In this document: one piece after another, positions 17,153 through 25,746 of the stretch | Numbering within the stretch: the first letter of the stretch is position 1 | Layout: each line of letters starts with the position of its first letter | DNA from: Bacteroides sp. | Lineage (GTDB): Bacteria; Bacteroidota; Bacteroidia; Bacteroidales; Muribaculaceae | Length of the DNA: 64,000 nt | NCBI GenBank assembly: GCA_014802045.1 | Contig: JAAVDA010000022.1 | Coordinates: forward strand, 9,539 to 73,538 | Reading direction: 5' to 3' | Program-made: the position numbers and the translations under genes | The notes under the pieces: generated by a model | Databases searched by the model: none | The model's input: only the letters and a program-made list of their open reading frames with translations | Told to the model about the DNA's origin: nothing

Positions 17153-17886
17153 GACTTCTTGCGGCGGGATATAGGCTTGTTGTAGGGTTCGGATGTGTCG
17201 CGGATATGCTCAAGAGATGCAATCATCGGCACGAGAATATAGTTTTCGATATCGTTGTGGATATCGAGGTCGTCCTCACAGTTGAAAATATCGACAAGCG
17301 CATCATACATCAGATTGGGCCTGGAGGTGGAGTAATATCGGAGTATGATGTTTTTGAGTTCGGAGAGCTTTTCGCCTATTTCGTCGTGATGACGGCGAAA
17401 CACTTCGATGTTGTAGTCGGAGCGGTGGCCTTCGGCAAGCTGACGGATATAGGGGAAAAGGGTGGTCTCCTCATATTCGAAATGCTTTTTCACCTCCTCC
17501 ACATAATCATCGAAAAACCGAATTATGGCCGGATTGATATCGGAATGGTGACAGTCGAGCGCATTGATGAGGTTGGCCCGGATATGGGGGAACTTGTAGG
17601 TGAGGAAATATGTGTGGCTATTATGCAGAAAGTCCACAATTCCTGTGGCCGCCATCCCCGACGGTTTCTCACTGATAATCTTTCCGGAAAAAATGAAATT
17701 GACTATCAGGAGAAAAATGTCGGTATCGATGCCCTGCTCCATGCAGACTTCAGCAATAGTCTTGTTGCCGAAGCCGAGGGGCAGGGAGAAGCGGCTCAGG
17801 ATGGGGAGTATGTTGAAATCCTCTTTCACGAGGTCAACCATACTGTCGGCCGGTGTGAAGCGTCGTTTGATGTTCATCGAGGCCAT
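17149..17886 (-). CDS. Hemerythrin-domain protein, ScdA/RIC-like
   Basis: A 245-residue protein with a C-terminal hemerythrin four-helix bundle binding a di-iron site. Ligand candidates are His 91, His 135 with Glu 139 (KKHFEYEETTLFPYI), His 167 (FRRHHDEIGEKL) and His 200 with Glu 204 (DIHNDIENYILVPMI). The N-terminal 60 residues resemble the ScdA/RIC DUF542 domain, but the usual Cys-Cys-Gly-Gly is replaced by PLGFGN. RIC proteins repair iron-sulfur centres after nitrosative stress; without the cysteines this one may instead sense O2 or NO. It lies between DUF5606 and the LuxR gene in one operon. Confidence 0.78.
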   Translation of the reverse strand: MASMNIKRRFTPADSMVDLVKEDFNILPILSRFSLPLGFGNKTIAEVCMEQGIDTDIFLLIVNFIFSGKIISEKPSGMAATGIVDFLHNSHTYFLTYKFPHIRANLINALDCHHSDINPAIIRFFDDYVEEVKKHFEYEETTLFPYIRQLAEGHRSDYNIEVFRRHHDEIGEKLSELKNIILRYYSTSRPNLMYDALVDIFNCEDDLDIHNDIENYILVPMIASLEHIRDTSEPYNKPISRRKKS

Positions 17887-17897
17887 ATGAATGATTC

Positions 17898-18335
17898 TTA
17901 TTCGGCGTCGGGAGCGGCGGTCTCGGTGTCGTCGGGCTTCTCTTCCTTGTTTACATAGTCGGTGATTCCGGCAGCAAGGAGTGCGTTATACCACTGGAGG
18001 AGCTTTCGGATATCGTTGGTGTAGACGCGCTCGCGGTCGAAATCGGGGAGGATTTCTCCGAAGAAACTGCGCACAGAAGCGTCGTCGCCGAGCCCTTTGA
18101 TGTCGACGGGCTGGGCACCGGTCTTCTCTTTCACGAGTTCAAACACTTCGGCGAGAGGGCGGTCGTCGGTTTCTGTATAGATTGCGATATCTCCGAGGCT
18201 CACCACTTTGTCGCGGGCATATGCGGGCATGCGCTTGTGGTCTGCGAGCGATTCAACGATAAGCATATTTTTGCCCTGACTCACGAGCCGGAACAGGCCT
18301 GGGCGGCCGGATATTGAAAGAATGGTCTTAATCAT
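17898..18335 (-). CDS. DUF5606 family protein
   Basis: A 145-residue cytoplasmic protein of a family seen mostly in Bacteroidota, here with ILSISGRPGLFRLVSQGKNM at the N-terminus, a central KVVSLGDIAIYT, and a charged, low-complexity tail (EEKPDDTETAAPDAE). Its biochemical role is not known to me. It is the first gene of a minus-strand operon with the hemerythrin and LuxR genes (11-base gap), behind the promoter box at 18360-18367, and is divergent from a membrane protein gene. Confidence 0.75.
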   Translation of the reverse strand: MIKTILSISGRPGLFRLVSQGKNMLIVESLADHKRMPAYARDKVVSLGDIAIYTETDDRPLAEVFELVKEKTGAQPVDIKGLGDDASVRSFFGEILPDFDRERVYTNDIRKLLQWYNALLAAGITDYVNKEEKPDDTETAAPDAE

Positions 18336-18359
18336 AGGTGATAATCTTTGTTTCGTCTA

Positions 18360-18367
18360 CAAAATTA
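18360..18367 (-). promoter_or_regulatory. -7 box of the DUF5606 operon
   Basis: TAATTTTG on the minus strand, about 25 bases before the ATG at 18335; back to back with the plus-strand box at 18390-18397. Confidence 0.5.
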
Positions 18368-18389
18368 CGATTTATCTCCGAATTATGGC

Positions 18390-18397
18390 TAACTTTG
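18390..18397 (+). promoter_or_regulatory. -7 box of the Yip1-like membrane gene
   Basis: TAACTTTG on the plus strand. It lies within the longer ORF-track frame, so the ATG at 18421 is the likely start. Confidence 0.55.
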
Positions 18398-18420
18398 TGG
18401 TCAGAATCTCTGAAAAGACC

Positions 18421-18972
18421 ATGCTAACATTTTATAAACTCCTTTTTCAGCTTATATTGTCGCCAGCACAGGGCTGGAGTGATATCTCATATGCTTCCGT
18501 GCCTGAGAGGCGGCTCGCATCTGTGGGCATGTATCCCCTTCTCGCGGTTACGGGGCTGACCATTTTGCTCAAGGGTGTGTATCATCCGGGCTCAGAGACC
18601 TGGACTGTGCTGATAGAAAGGGCTATAGTGGAGTTTGTGAAGTTTTTTGTGTGTTATTATGTAGCAGTCTTTTTCTTCTCGTCATATATCCACAGATTTT
18701 CTGATGCGGAGCCGAGCGAGAAGCGTGTTCACACGTTTGTGATTTTCACCATTTCGCAGCTGGCTCTCATGAATCTGCTGGAGAATTGTCTGCCGATAGA
18801 CCTTACCGTGATTGGTTTTCTGGCGATATATGTGGCTGTGGTGATGCTGAGAGGGGTGAGATATATGGCTGTAAGACCAGACAAGGTGGAGAGTTTCATG
18901 ATTTTTGCGGTCTCTACAGTAATCTTACCGTGCTATCTGCTCGGATGGCTGTTTAATATATTGTTTTTCTAA
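18421..18972 (+). CDS. Polytopic membrane protein, Yip1-like
   Basis: A 183-residue inner membrane protein with about five hydrophobic helices (including LLAVTGLTILLKGVY and AVSTVILPCYLLGWLFNILF). The N-terminal LTFYKLLFQLILSPAQGW preceding the first helix resembles the Yip1-domain proteins common in Bacteroidales; the function is unknown. The track starts at 18322, but the promoter box at 18390-18397 excludes that, so the ATG at 18421 is used. smpB follows 14 bases after the stop and is probably cotranscribed. Confidence 0.7.
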   Translation: MLTFYKLLFQLILSPAQGWSDISYASVPERRLASVGMYPLLAVTGLTILLKGVYHPGSETWTVLIERAIVEFVKFFVCYYVAVFFFSSYIHRFSDAEPSEKRVHTFVIFTISQLALMNLLENCLPIDLTVIGFLAIYVAVVMLRGVRYMAVRPDKVESFMIFAVSTVILPCYLLGWLFNILFF

Positions 18973-18986
18973 ACCTTTAGCTTGTT

Positions 18987-19439
18987 ATGAAACCTAACGA
19001 AGTGAACATTCAGAACCGCCGTGCGCGGTTTGACTATGAGATATCCGAAACTTTCACGGCCGGAATAGTGCTCACCGGCACCGAAATAAAGTCTATCAGG
19101 CAGGGTAAGGCAAGCCTTGTGGATACATTCTGCTATGTGGACAATGGCGAGGTGTGGGTCAAGAATATGTATGTGGCCGAATATTTCTACGGGTCATATA
19201 ACAACCACAATACACGCCGCGACCGCAAGCTGCTGCTCACCCGTAAGGAGATCGGGCGTCTGGAGAAAGCCGGGAAAGAAACCGGATTTACAATAGTGCC
19301 CCTGAAGGTGTTTGTCAGCGAACGTGGCCTCGCCAAAATGGTGATAGGCATTGGCCGGGGCAAGAAGGAATATGATAAGCGTCAGAGCATCAAGGAGCGT
19401 GACGATAAGCGCGCGATAGCGCGTGCTTTCCAGAAATAA
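18987..19439 (+). CDS. smpB: SsrA-binding protein SmpB
   Basis: A 150-residue partner of tmRNA in ribosome rescue. The family sequence is complete: [40 protein letters not shown], a [16 protein letters not shown] segment, and [20 protein letters not shown], ending in a basic tail ([20 protein letters not shown]) that enters the decoding site. Length is normal. No ssrA tmRNA gene is seen nearby. It lies directly after the Yip1-like gene. Confidence 0.96.
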   Translation: MKPNEVNIQNRRARFDYEISETFTAGIVLTGTEIKSIRQGKASLVDTFCYVDNGEVWVKNMYVAEYFYGSYNNHNTRRDRKLLLTRKEIGRLEKAGKETGFTIVPLKVFVSERGLAKMVIGIGRGKKEYDKRQSIKERDDKRAIARAFQK

Positions 19440-19495
19440 GCACACGCTATCACCGCACACAAGGAGAGGGGAGAAACCTCAGAGGGTAGGAGAAG

Positions 19496-20554
19496 TTATT
19501 TTATTTCCGGAATTTCGAGAACTACAACCATTGGGTCACAATCGTCTTCTGTAAGGGCATACATGCGCCCTTCGGCATCGGGTGCGGTTATATGCCTGAG
19601 GCGTCGGTCGGTGTGGAGTTCGCCGATTTTTTTGCCGTCCCAATCATAGACAAATATCACTTTACCGGTCACGTAGTCGATATTTTCCTCTCCGTCTTTC
19701 AGGCAATCATATATGCTGAATTCTGAATTGAGGATATAGACGGCATCATCTGACGCAGCAGCTGTGACAAACCCCATCGGCACTTTTCCACTTTGTCCCA
19801 TGTATTCTTTGTCGGAAAAGTTATGGTCTGCATCTGCCGCAGGATTGAAAAACTGAGAGATGAGAGCCACCGTGTCGGCATCCAGCCGATAGAATCCGGC
19901 TGCTTCTCCCGAACCGAGGGCAAGCACTTTTTTTCGGTCGGGAGAAAGGTATGGTGCAAACTGATAGGCCGCTGTTCCGACCACGTTAGGGAGTCGGCGC
20001 ACATTGTCGGGCATCTGCCGGTCGCCTGTGAGAACCATTACTTTGCCCTCGGGAGAAATGATTTTGAAAAGCTCGGGATAATCTACATAGCCTTCTGAGG
20101 TGATATAATTGCCGTTGGCAAGTTTTTCAAGATACCAGAATGAGGTCTCGGCCTGAAAAATCGGTTCATAGGAAACTGTCTGTTTCTGCGGATTGATCTT
20201 TACGGCAGTGGCACGGTTGTCAAGTGGCTCTGAGATAATGAACCCGTCATCTCCCGATGAGATAATGGTGATACGTCCGAATTCTCCGGGTCCGCTTCCC
20301 TTACGTCCGAACTGACCTATATATTTATTGCGTGCGATATCTATTGCCAGAAATACAGAGTCTGCTTTACTGTCGTCTATGACCAGAAGATCGCCATTGC
20401 GTGACATCGATTTAGGGTTACCAATTATCACCTCTTCCCCGAAATCAACAGGAGTGGAGGTTACATCGGTGACGAAATATTCTTTCTCTACAGGCCCGCT
20501 GCAGGCCATGCATGCTGCAAGCAGTGCTATTGATATAGTGGTTGGAATCTTCAT
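19496..20554 (-). CDS. 6-bladed beta-propeller lipoprotein
   Basis: A 352-residue exported protein. The signal peptide ends in a lipobox-like LLAACMAC, so the mature protein is probably lipid-anchored. The body resembles Bacteroidales 6-bladed beta-propeller proteins of the BF3164 type, with GQFGRKGSGPGEFGRI as a typical blade segment and repeated D/G-rich turns. The ligand and role are unknown. It stands alone behind a TATTTTTG box at 20586-20593. Confidence 0.75.
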   Translation of the reverse strand: MKIPTTISIALLAACMACSGPVEKEYFVTDVTSTPVDFGEEVIIGNPKSMSRNGDLLVIDDSKADSVFLAIDIARNKYIGQFGRKGSGPGEFGRITIISSGDDGFIISEPLDNRATAVKINPQKQTVSYEPIFQAETSFWYLEKLANGNYITSEGYVDYPELFKIISPEGKVMVLTGDRQMPDNVRRLPNVVGTAAYQFAPYLSPDRKKVLALGSGEAAGFYRLDADTVALISQFFNPAADADHNFSDKEYMGQSGKVPMGFVTAAASDDAVYILNSEFSIYDCLKDGEENIDYVTGKVIFVYDWDGKKIGELHTDRRLRHITAPDAEGRMYALTEDDCDPMVVVLEIPEIK

Positions 20555-20585
20555 AAAATGAAATATGAGTGTGAATATGCAATTG

Positions 20586-20593
20586 CAAAAATA
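20586..20593 (-). promoter_or_regulatory. -7 box of the beta-propeller gene
   Basis: TATTTTTG on the minus strand, about 32 bases before the ATG at 20554. No clear -33 element. Confidence 0.4.
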
Positions 20594-20621
20594 ACTCAGA
20601 ATAGTGAGATTACCGAATCTT

Positions 20622-21812
20622 TTACTGATTATTTGATAGCGGAGAGAGCAGGAGCATCATGTAAGTGTCGTTGGCGACTTTCACTCCAAACAGATGGAGC
20701 GGACCTCCGTCGCGGAGTTTTAGTTTCTTGCTCAGCTGGGGTGCGGTGATGATGAAGTTGCGCACACTCGTGTTGGCTTGACGGAGTTCGCCGAGCTCAC
20801 GGATGCCCTGGCGGGAGAATGGGAGCGCTTCAAGAATCCTGTAGCATCTGGCGGGCACACCTTCATCTATTTTGTCAGAAAGATAGAGATGGGTGTGGTG
20901 ATGGAGCGGGGAGAGTGAATAGCGGTGGGCGAATATGGAGAATGCTCCTGATTTCAGCACGGATGGGAAGGGCTCGTAGAGAACCATTCCTTTTGCGGGC
21001 ATCTGGGGTTCAACTTTAGTGGCGCTCTCTTCGGCGGTTGTGAATGTGACAGTAGGATGACCTACAGTTACGGCATGAATAGTGGGGCGGTGATTGTCGG
21101 GCAGGTTGAAATCAATCACTGCGGTCAGTTCCTTGCATTCGGTGGGTGTGCCGATGAGATACACTGCCTCCACACAGCGGAGCTCTGCAACCGTGCGGCT
21201 CACATCAAGCATGGGTGAGGCTTTAATAATAGCCCGGCGGGCTATCCCGGCCATCTGAGGGAGCAGACCCACTACGTCGGGCCGGCATTGAGACAGAGCG
21301 AAAACTCTCTCTCCGTTTGATCCTCTTCGGGCAGGGTCTATGAATATGGTGTCAAACCGCCGGCGGGTCTCGGCAACCCATTGAGTGGAGTCGGCGCAGA
21401 GTGTTTGGATATTGCTGATACCGAGTGCGCCGGCATTATGGCTCATAGCTTCGGCCACCTCCGGATTGAGATCTATGGCAGTGACGCTCGCGGCGCGCCG
21501 GGCGCAGTGGAAAGCGTCAATTCCGAGGCCGCAGGTCATATCGAGCACGCTGCTTCCGGGTTCTATCAGACTGGCGTGGAACTCTGCGAGCCGGTCGGAT
21601 GTGGCCTGCTCTGCGGAGAGGAGGTTGGGAAATAAGAACCGCTCGCAGCGGAGAGTATCGGCGAGTTTGACCGAGGTCTTGCGCCGGCACTCTATCTGCG
21701 TTATGGCGAGTTCCATCTCAGGGTTGCCGTGATGTTTGAGTCTCAACTTTGTAGTGTCGGCCTTATCGTTGTCGGCAATCCAGCGGTATGTGGCATCACT
21801 GAGCTCCACCAT
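20622..21812 (-). CDS. Class I SAM methyltransferase with THUMP-like domain
   Basis: A 396-residue methyltransferase. The SAM-binding motif I is in SSVLDMTCGLGIDAFHCA, motif II ends at AIDLNPEV, and FIDPARRG is the catalytic-loop equivalent. The C-terminal half matches the THUMP-like domain found on Bacteroidota methyltransferases of unknown target, probably an RNA. The gene overlaps the end of the upstream beta-barrel gene by 17 bases, so it is the last gene of the pnuC-thiN-OMP transcript, though no link to thiamine is obvious. Confidence 0.8.
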   Translation of the reverse strand: MVELSDATYRWIADNDKADTTKLRLKHHGNPEMELAITQIECRRKTSVKLADTLRCERFLFPNLLSAEQATSDRLAEFHASLIEPGSSVLDMTCGLGIDAFHCARRAASVTAIDLNPEVAEAMSHNAGALGISNIQTLCADSTQWVAETRRRFDTIFIDPARRGSNGERVFALSQCRPDVVGLLPQMAGIARRAIIKASPMLDVSRTVAELRCVEAVYLIGTPTECKELTAVIDFNLPDNHRPTIHAVTVGHPTVTFTTAEESATKVEPQMPAKGMVLYEPFPSVLKSGAFSIFAHRYSLSPLHHHTHLYLSDKIDEGVPARCYRILEALPFSRQGIRELGELRQANTSVRNFIITAPQLSKKLKLRDGGPLHLFGVKVANDTYMMLLLSPLSNNQ

Positions 21813-24249
21813 TTCCTCCTTGCGATGAGTTGCCCCCCACCATATCGTCGTTTGATATACCTTTCACCTTCTTCACGCTGGCTCTGAGCTGACCGAAACG
21901 GTAGGAGATATTGATGGAGAGGTTGCGGCGGCAGAGCTGCCATGATGTGGTGTGGGAGGTGTAGGGCAGGTTGACTGAATAGGATTGTGATTTCGGGTGG
22001 GCATTGGTGATGGGATTGCTGAGATAGAGCCCCACCGAGAGACGGTTGTCTTTGAGAAACTGACGGCGGAGATTCAGTCCGTAGTTGAAATTGTTGGAGA
22101 ATGTATTGTGATTCTTGCTGTAGAGGCCTCCTCCGAAGCAGAAATATGATGCATTGAGACTGAAATCAAGCTTCCAGGGGAGTGTCTGGCCGAATCGGAA
22201 GAACACCATGTGCATCCAGCTGCCGTGTTCTATACCGGCCGAGGGATTTTTCTCGAAATTGTAGCGCTCGTTGAGATTGACCATAAACGAAGTCTTTGTG
22301 GTCGGACGCCAGTTGGCATAGCCGGATATTGACACGGAGCGGTTGTGGCCGGCATTGGCATAGGTGCTGTAGGTGTGGTCGTTCACAACGTCCATCACAG
22401 ATATGATACCATTGGTGGAGAAGTTGTAGGATGTGGTGAGGTTGAGGTTGATTTTCGGCTTCATGAGGCTATATTGGAGCGACATGGAGTTGATGCGCAC
22501 GCTTTCGAGGTTTGGATTGCCCTGAGATGTGGAGGTCGGGGTGGTGTTGACCGACGGATCGAGATATGTGATGCCCGGACGCTGTATGCGTGAGCCGAAA
22601 TTATATTTGATAGAGTGTGAGCGGTTAGGATTGAATATCAGGCCAACGTTGGGCACGAGATCATTGAGGTTGGCTGAGAATGGGTCATGCGAGCCGTCGG
22701 GATATTTGGCCGAAAGATGGGAATACTCGTAGCGCAGACCGGCTCGGGCTCCGAATTTGCCTACATTCAGTCGGTAGTCGGCATAAAGCGCGCCGATATT
22801 GGTGATGTGGTGAAACTCCGAGAGGTCTGAACGGTAGTCTATATAATCGTTGAGAGTATTGCTGCGGTTGTCGCGGTTGATGAATTTTCCGCCGAGGTCA
22901 AGAGTCATGATTTTTCCGATAGGGCGGCTCCAGTCAAGCTGCACGGTCTGCTCAAGAAATTTCTCGGTGGAATTTCTGTGGATGCCGCTGTAGGGCACCG
23001 GGAGCGAGAAGAATTCTTCATATTCGTCGAGAATATTCTGGCTCACATGGTTGCGGTCAATACGGTAGGAGAGGGTTATGGTTTCCCCTTTCAGACGGGT
23101 GGACCGCTGATAGTTTGCGGCGCCGCCGAAACTCAGATATTTTGAGGGGCCCTGGGCTGTGTTGATGTAGTAGTCGTAAATCACTGATTTGTCAGGGTCG
23201 ATCATTATGTTCGGGCCGTGCGAATAGTTGTGGTTGCGGTTGCCGAAGGTGCTGAATTCGAGTGTGACGAGATTCAGAGTGTCTATCTCGTAGCTCGCTT
23301 CCACATTGCCATAGAGGAATGTGCCTTTTCCGTAGCCCTCACGAGAGGTGTAGAGAGTATTGCCGGAGTCATGATATGTGGTTTCGCTTTCGCTGGAATA
23401 GCGCGAAGTGCGTTTGTTCCAACTGCTTGTGCCAAGGCTCACAGACATCATGAACTTGCCGAGCTGGGCGGTGGTCCACACTCCGGGCGAAGGGATTCGT
23501 GAACGGGTGTCGAAGTTGATATAGGCATTGCCCATGGCTCCTTTCATCATCATATTCTTTACAGTGACGATATTAAGGATATTGCTCACCCCTTCGGCAT
23601 CTTCACGGGCACCCGGCTCGGTGATTACCTCAATCTTCTCGATCATGTTGGCAGGGAGTGTTTTGAACAGCTCCTTGGCATTTCTGCTGAATGATTGGTT
23701 GGGGCGGCCGTTCTTGTAGATCTTGAAGTCTGTTGAGCCGTTCACCTTTATGGTTCCGTCAGATTCCACGCTCACCATCGGCACCTTTTTGAGAATCTCG
23801 TCGGTCATGGCGGTCTTTGAATCGGCATCGGCCTGCACATCATAGCCGATGCGGTCTACTTCGAGCGACACAATCGGACGCACAGCTTCAACCACCACCT
23901 CGCCCAGCATATTATCGGCCTGACCGAGGACAATGGTGCCGAGGTCGGCTGTGGGCTTCTCGGCTGTGAGTGTGAAATTTCTCACGGCAGGGCTCTTGCC
24001 GATAGAATAAAGAAGGAGGCGATATTGGCCGGGAGATTTTAGGGTCTGGGAAAATATGCCGTTTTCATTCGTCACACCCGACGACTTCGGGGTGATACTG
24101 TCGGGTAGGAGAAACACCTTGACCGTAGCGTAGGCTTCAGGATCTCCTATTGAATCGGTAGCAGTCCCTGTCACACGGTAGTCTGCTGCCGAAAGCATTA
24201 AAGCCTGAAGTGTCATGCCTATACTGAGAAGTGTTGTTTTGATTTTCAT
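21796..24249 (-). CDS. TonB-dependent-receptor-like outer membrane beta-barrel protein
   Basis: An 817-residue outer membrane protein. After a signal peptide (residues 1-21) comes a carboxypeptidase-regulatory-like domain (YRVTGTATDSIGDPEAYATV, about 22-105), then a plug domain (about 115-220, with MTDEILKKVPMVSVESDG and FKIYKNGRPNQSF) and a long barrel of the OMP_b-brl_3 type. No canonical TonB box is obvious. It follows thiamine pyrophosphokinase by 94 bases and the PnuC-like gene, an arrangement like the thiamine-uptake operon of Bacteroides, so a thiamine receptor role is inferred. Genes of this fold elsewhere have other cargo. Confidence 0.8.
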   Translation of the reverse strand: MKIKTTLLSIGMTLQALMLSAADYRVTGTATDSIGDPEAYATVKVFLLPDSITPKSSGVTNENGIFSQTLKSPGQYRLLLYSIGKSPAVRNFTLTAEKPTADLGTIVLGQADNMLGEVVVEAVRPIVSLEVDRIGYDVQADADSKTAMTDEILKKVPMVSVESDGTIKVNGSTDFKIYKNGRPNQSFSRNAKELFKTLPANMIEKIEVITEPGAREDAEGVSNILNIVTVKNMMMKGAMGNAYINFDTRSRIPSPGVWTTAQLGKFMMSVSLGTSSWNKRTSRYSSESETTYHDSGNTLYTSREGYGKGTFLYGNVEASYEIDTLNLVTLEFSTFGNRNHNYSHGPNIMIDPDKSVIYDYYINTAQGPSKYLSFGGAANYQRSTRLKGETITLSYRIDRNHVSQNILDEYEEFFSLPVPYSGIHRNSTEKFLEQTVQLDWSRPIGKIMTLDLGGKFINRDNRSNTLNDYIDYRSDLSEFHHITNIGALYADYRLNVGKFGARAGLRYEYSHLSAKYPDGSHDPFSANLNDLVPNVGLIFNPNRSHSIKYNFGSRIQRPGITYLDPSVNTTPTSTSQGNPNLESVRINSMSLQYSLMKPKINLNLTTSYNFSTNGIISVMDVVNDHTYSTYANAGHNRSVSISGYANWRPTTKTSFMVNLNERYNFEKNPSAGIEHGSWMHMVFFRFGQTLPWKLDFSLNASYFCFGGGLYSKNHNTFSNNFNYGLNLRRQFLKDNRLSVGLYLSNPITNAHPKSQSYSVNLPYTSHTTSWQLCRRNLSINISYRFGQLRASVKKVKGISNDDMVGGNSSQGGNGGAQ

Positions 24250-24343
24250 TGTAGCGAAATGTGATGTTTTTATTAGTTATCGTCTATTTGACGCCTGACG
24301 ATTGAATTAAGTTACATCAGTATGTGAGATTAATATAATTTAA

Positions 24344-24976
24344 TCAATCGGGGTAATTAATAAACACAAGGTAATATCCGCGGGCTTGGATAGTGAAGCT
24401 GTCGGCATTAGTTTCATTAAGAGTGCCTTGCCACCAGCTATCGAAATCACGCAGAGGGTAGCGGAGCCCATCGGCAAGGAGGCCGGTGGCTCCGAAATTG
24501 AAAATAGACACCTGTGTGCCGGTCGGACAGATAAAGGTGCGGCTTCCCCTCACCGGAATGAAGACTCCGAAATCAGTGTAGGCTCGCGCCTCTATTCCGT
24601 CGGTCAGATAAGTCATGAGCAGACTGATATTTCCGAGAGTATGATCTTCGCGGAGTCCGGTGGCTCCGAGGATCGCAATCCGTCTGATGCCTTTGGATGC
24701 GAGATATCTCACAGATTTTGTCTGGTCGTTGGTCTCCTGGTCGGGAAATCGGCGCACAATTTCACTGTAGCGTTTCATTATTTCGGGAGAGAGCGAGTCG
24801 CAGTCGCCCACGATGCGCCAAACCTTGCGGTCTGAGGCCAGATAGCGGTTGGCGGCACCATCGCAACAAACAATCTTGTCGCACACGTCAAGCCATCCGA
24901 GTGCAATTTCATTACTGGGAAAACAGCCTGCATCAATCACCACTGCTTCAGGCTTAAAATCTATAATTGTGTTCAT
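24344..24976 (-). CDS. Thiamine pyrophosphokinase
   Basis: A 210-residue cytoplasmic kinase making thiamine pyrophosphate from thiamine and ATP. The family motifs are clear: CCDGAANRYL, VGDCDSLSPE and the hallmark DQETNDQTKS, followed by GATGLREDHTLGNISLL. The C-terminal thiamine-binding beta domain is present. The start codon lies one base past the PnuC-like stop, so the two are translationally linked, consistent with uptake followed by trapping of thiamine by pyrophosphorylation. Confidence 0.93.
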   Translation of the reverse strand: MNTIIDFKPEAVVIDAGCFPSNEIALGWLDVCDKIVCCDGAANRYLASDRKVWRIVGDCDSLSPEIMKRYSEIVRRFPDQETNDQTKSVRYLASKGIRRIAILGATGLREDHTLGNISLLMTYLTDGIEARAYTDFGVFIPVRGSRTFICPTGTQVSIFNFGATGLLADGLRYPLRDFDSWWQGTLNETNADSFTIQARGYYLVFINYPD

Positions 24977-24977
24977 T

Positions 24978-25544
24978 TCAGTCTAAGAGTTGTTTCCATT
25001 TGCGGTAGCCCAGCACGGCAATCACCGCATAGGCAAGATAAAGTGCGGATGTAAACCATAAATCCTTGTAGGCATAGAGCATGGAGCAAGCCACATCTGC
25101 GGCAATCCACACAAGCCATTGTTCCACATATTTGCGGGCGAGCATCCACATGGCCACTATGCTCAGGGCGGTGGTGAACGCATCGGCCCATGGCACGGTG
25201 CTGTCTGTGAACCGGCTTAATAGAACACCGATCACAATCATCAGCGCTCCGAATACGGCTGTGAGCGGTAAAAGGAGCGATTTCGGAGTGTGGGTTATTT
25301 TCAGCGGTGACGATTCACTCTGAGTGTCGGCAGAGCCACGCAGCCAGCAAATCAGGCCGTAGATAGAAGCGATGATATAATATATGCTTATGCCGAAATC
25401 GGCATATAATCCGGCCTGATAATACACCACGAGATATATGGCAGGCATGACAATACTCGCAAGCCAAAGCCATGCGCTCGCCCGATATTCAAGCCAGAGA
25501 TAAACGACTCCGACAGCTGTGCCCAGGATCTCAAGGTAATTCAT
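24978..25544 (-). CDS. PnuC-family vitamin transporter, probably thiamine (PnuT)
   Basis: A 188-residue inner membrane protein with about seven helices of the PnuC fold (YLEILGTAVGVVYLWLEYRA at the start, then QAGLYADFGISIYYIIASIYG and PWADAFTTALSIVAMWMLA). PnuC relatives facilitate diffusion of nicotinamide riboside or, as PnuT, thiamine; the substrate is trapped by a kinase. The thiamine pyrophosphokinase gene immediately downstream points to thiamine. The track begins at a GTG (25547); the ATG at 25544 is the next codon and is preferred. It heads the operon behind a very good promoter. Confidence 0.85.
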   Translation of the reverse strand: MNYLEILGTAVGVVYLWLEYRASAWLWLASIVMPAIYLVVYYQAGLYADFGISIYYIIASIYGLICWLRGSADTQSESSPLKITHTPKSLLLPLTAVFGALMIVIGVLLSRFTDSTVPWADAFTTALSIVAMWMLARKYVEQWLVWIAADVACSMLYAYKDLWFTSALYLAYAVIAVLGYRKWKQLLD

Positions 25545-25568
25545 CACGCTCTATCAGTTATTTCACTA

Positions 25569-25599
25569 CAAATGTATGCAATCTTTTTTAATATACAAA
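25569..25599 (-). promoter_or_regulatory. Promoter of the thiamine-type operon
   Basis: A -7 box TACATTTG (25569-25576) and a -33 TTTG (25596-25599) are 19 bases apart on the minus strand. Transcription would begin near 25565, leaving about 20 bases of leader, too short for a TPP riboswitch. Confidence 0.7.
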
Positions 25600-25683
25600 G
25601 ATGGTTTTATACGTTGAATACTGGTGATTGAGAGAATGGGTGCGTTGGTTCAGAATTCGTAGAGAGAAATGTGTGAACTGCGA

Positions 25684-25719
25684 TAAAAAAGCCTCGCTGG
25701 GAGGGAATCGCAGCGAGGC
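25684..25719 (-). terminator. Terminator of the serine palmitoyltransferase-like gene
   Basis: On the minus strand GCCTCGCTG and CAGCGAGGC form a perfect 9-bp stem with an 11-base loop, followed by seven U. It lies 27 bases after the stop codon. Confidence 0.85.
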
Positions 25720-25746
25720 TTGTTGGGGGGAGCCCTATAAGGTGAA

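Noticed and set aside
17206-17958. 250-residue plus-strand ORF opposite the hemerythrin gene
   Set aside because: Antisense shadow; the minus strand carries a clear di-iron motif set.
25548-25745. Possible TPP riboswitch before the PnuC-like gene
   Set aside because: No CTGAGA or ACC..TGAACCTGATC-type aptamer core is seen on the minus strand, and the promoter leaves too little leader.
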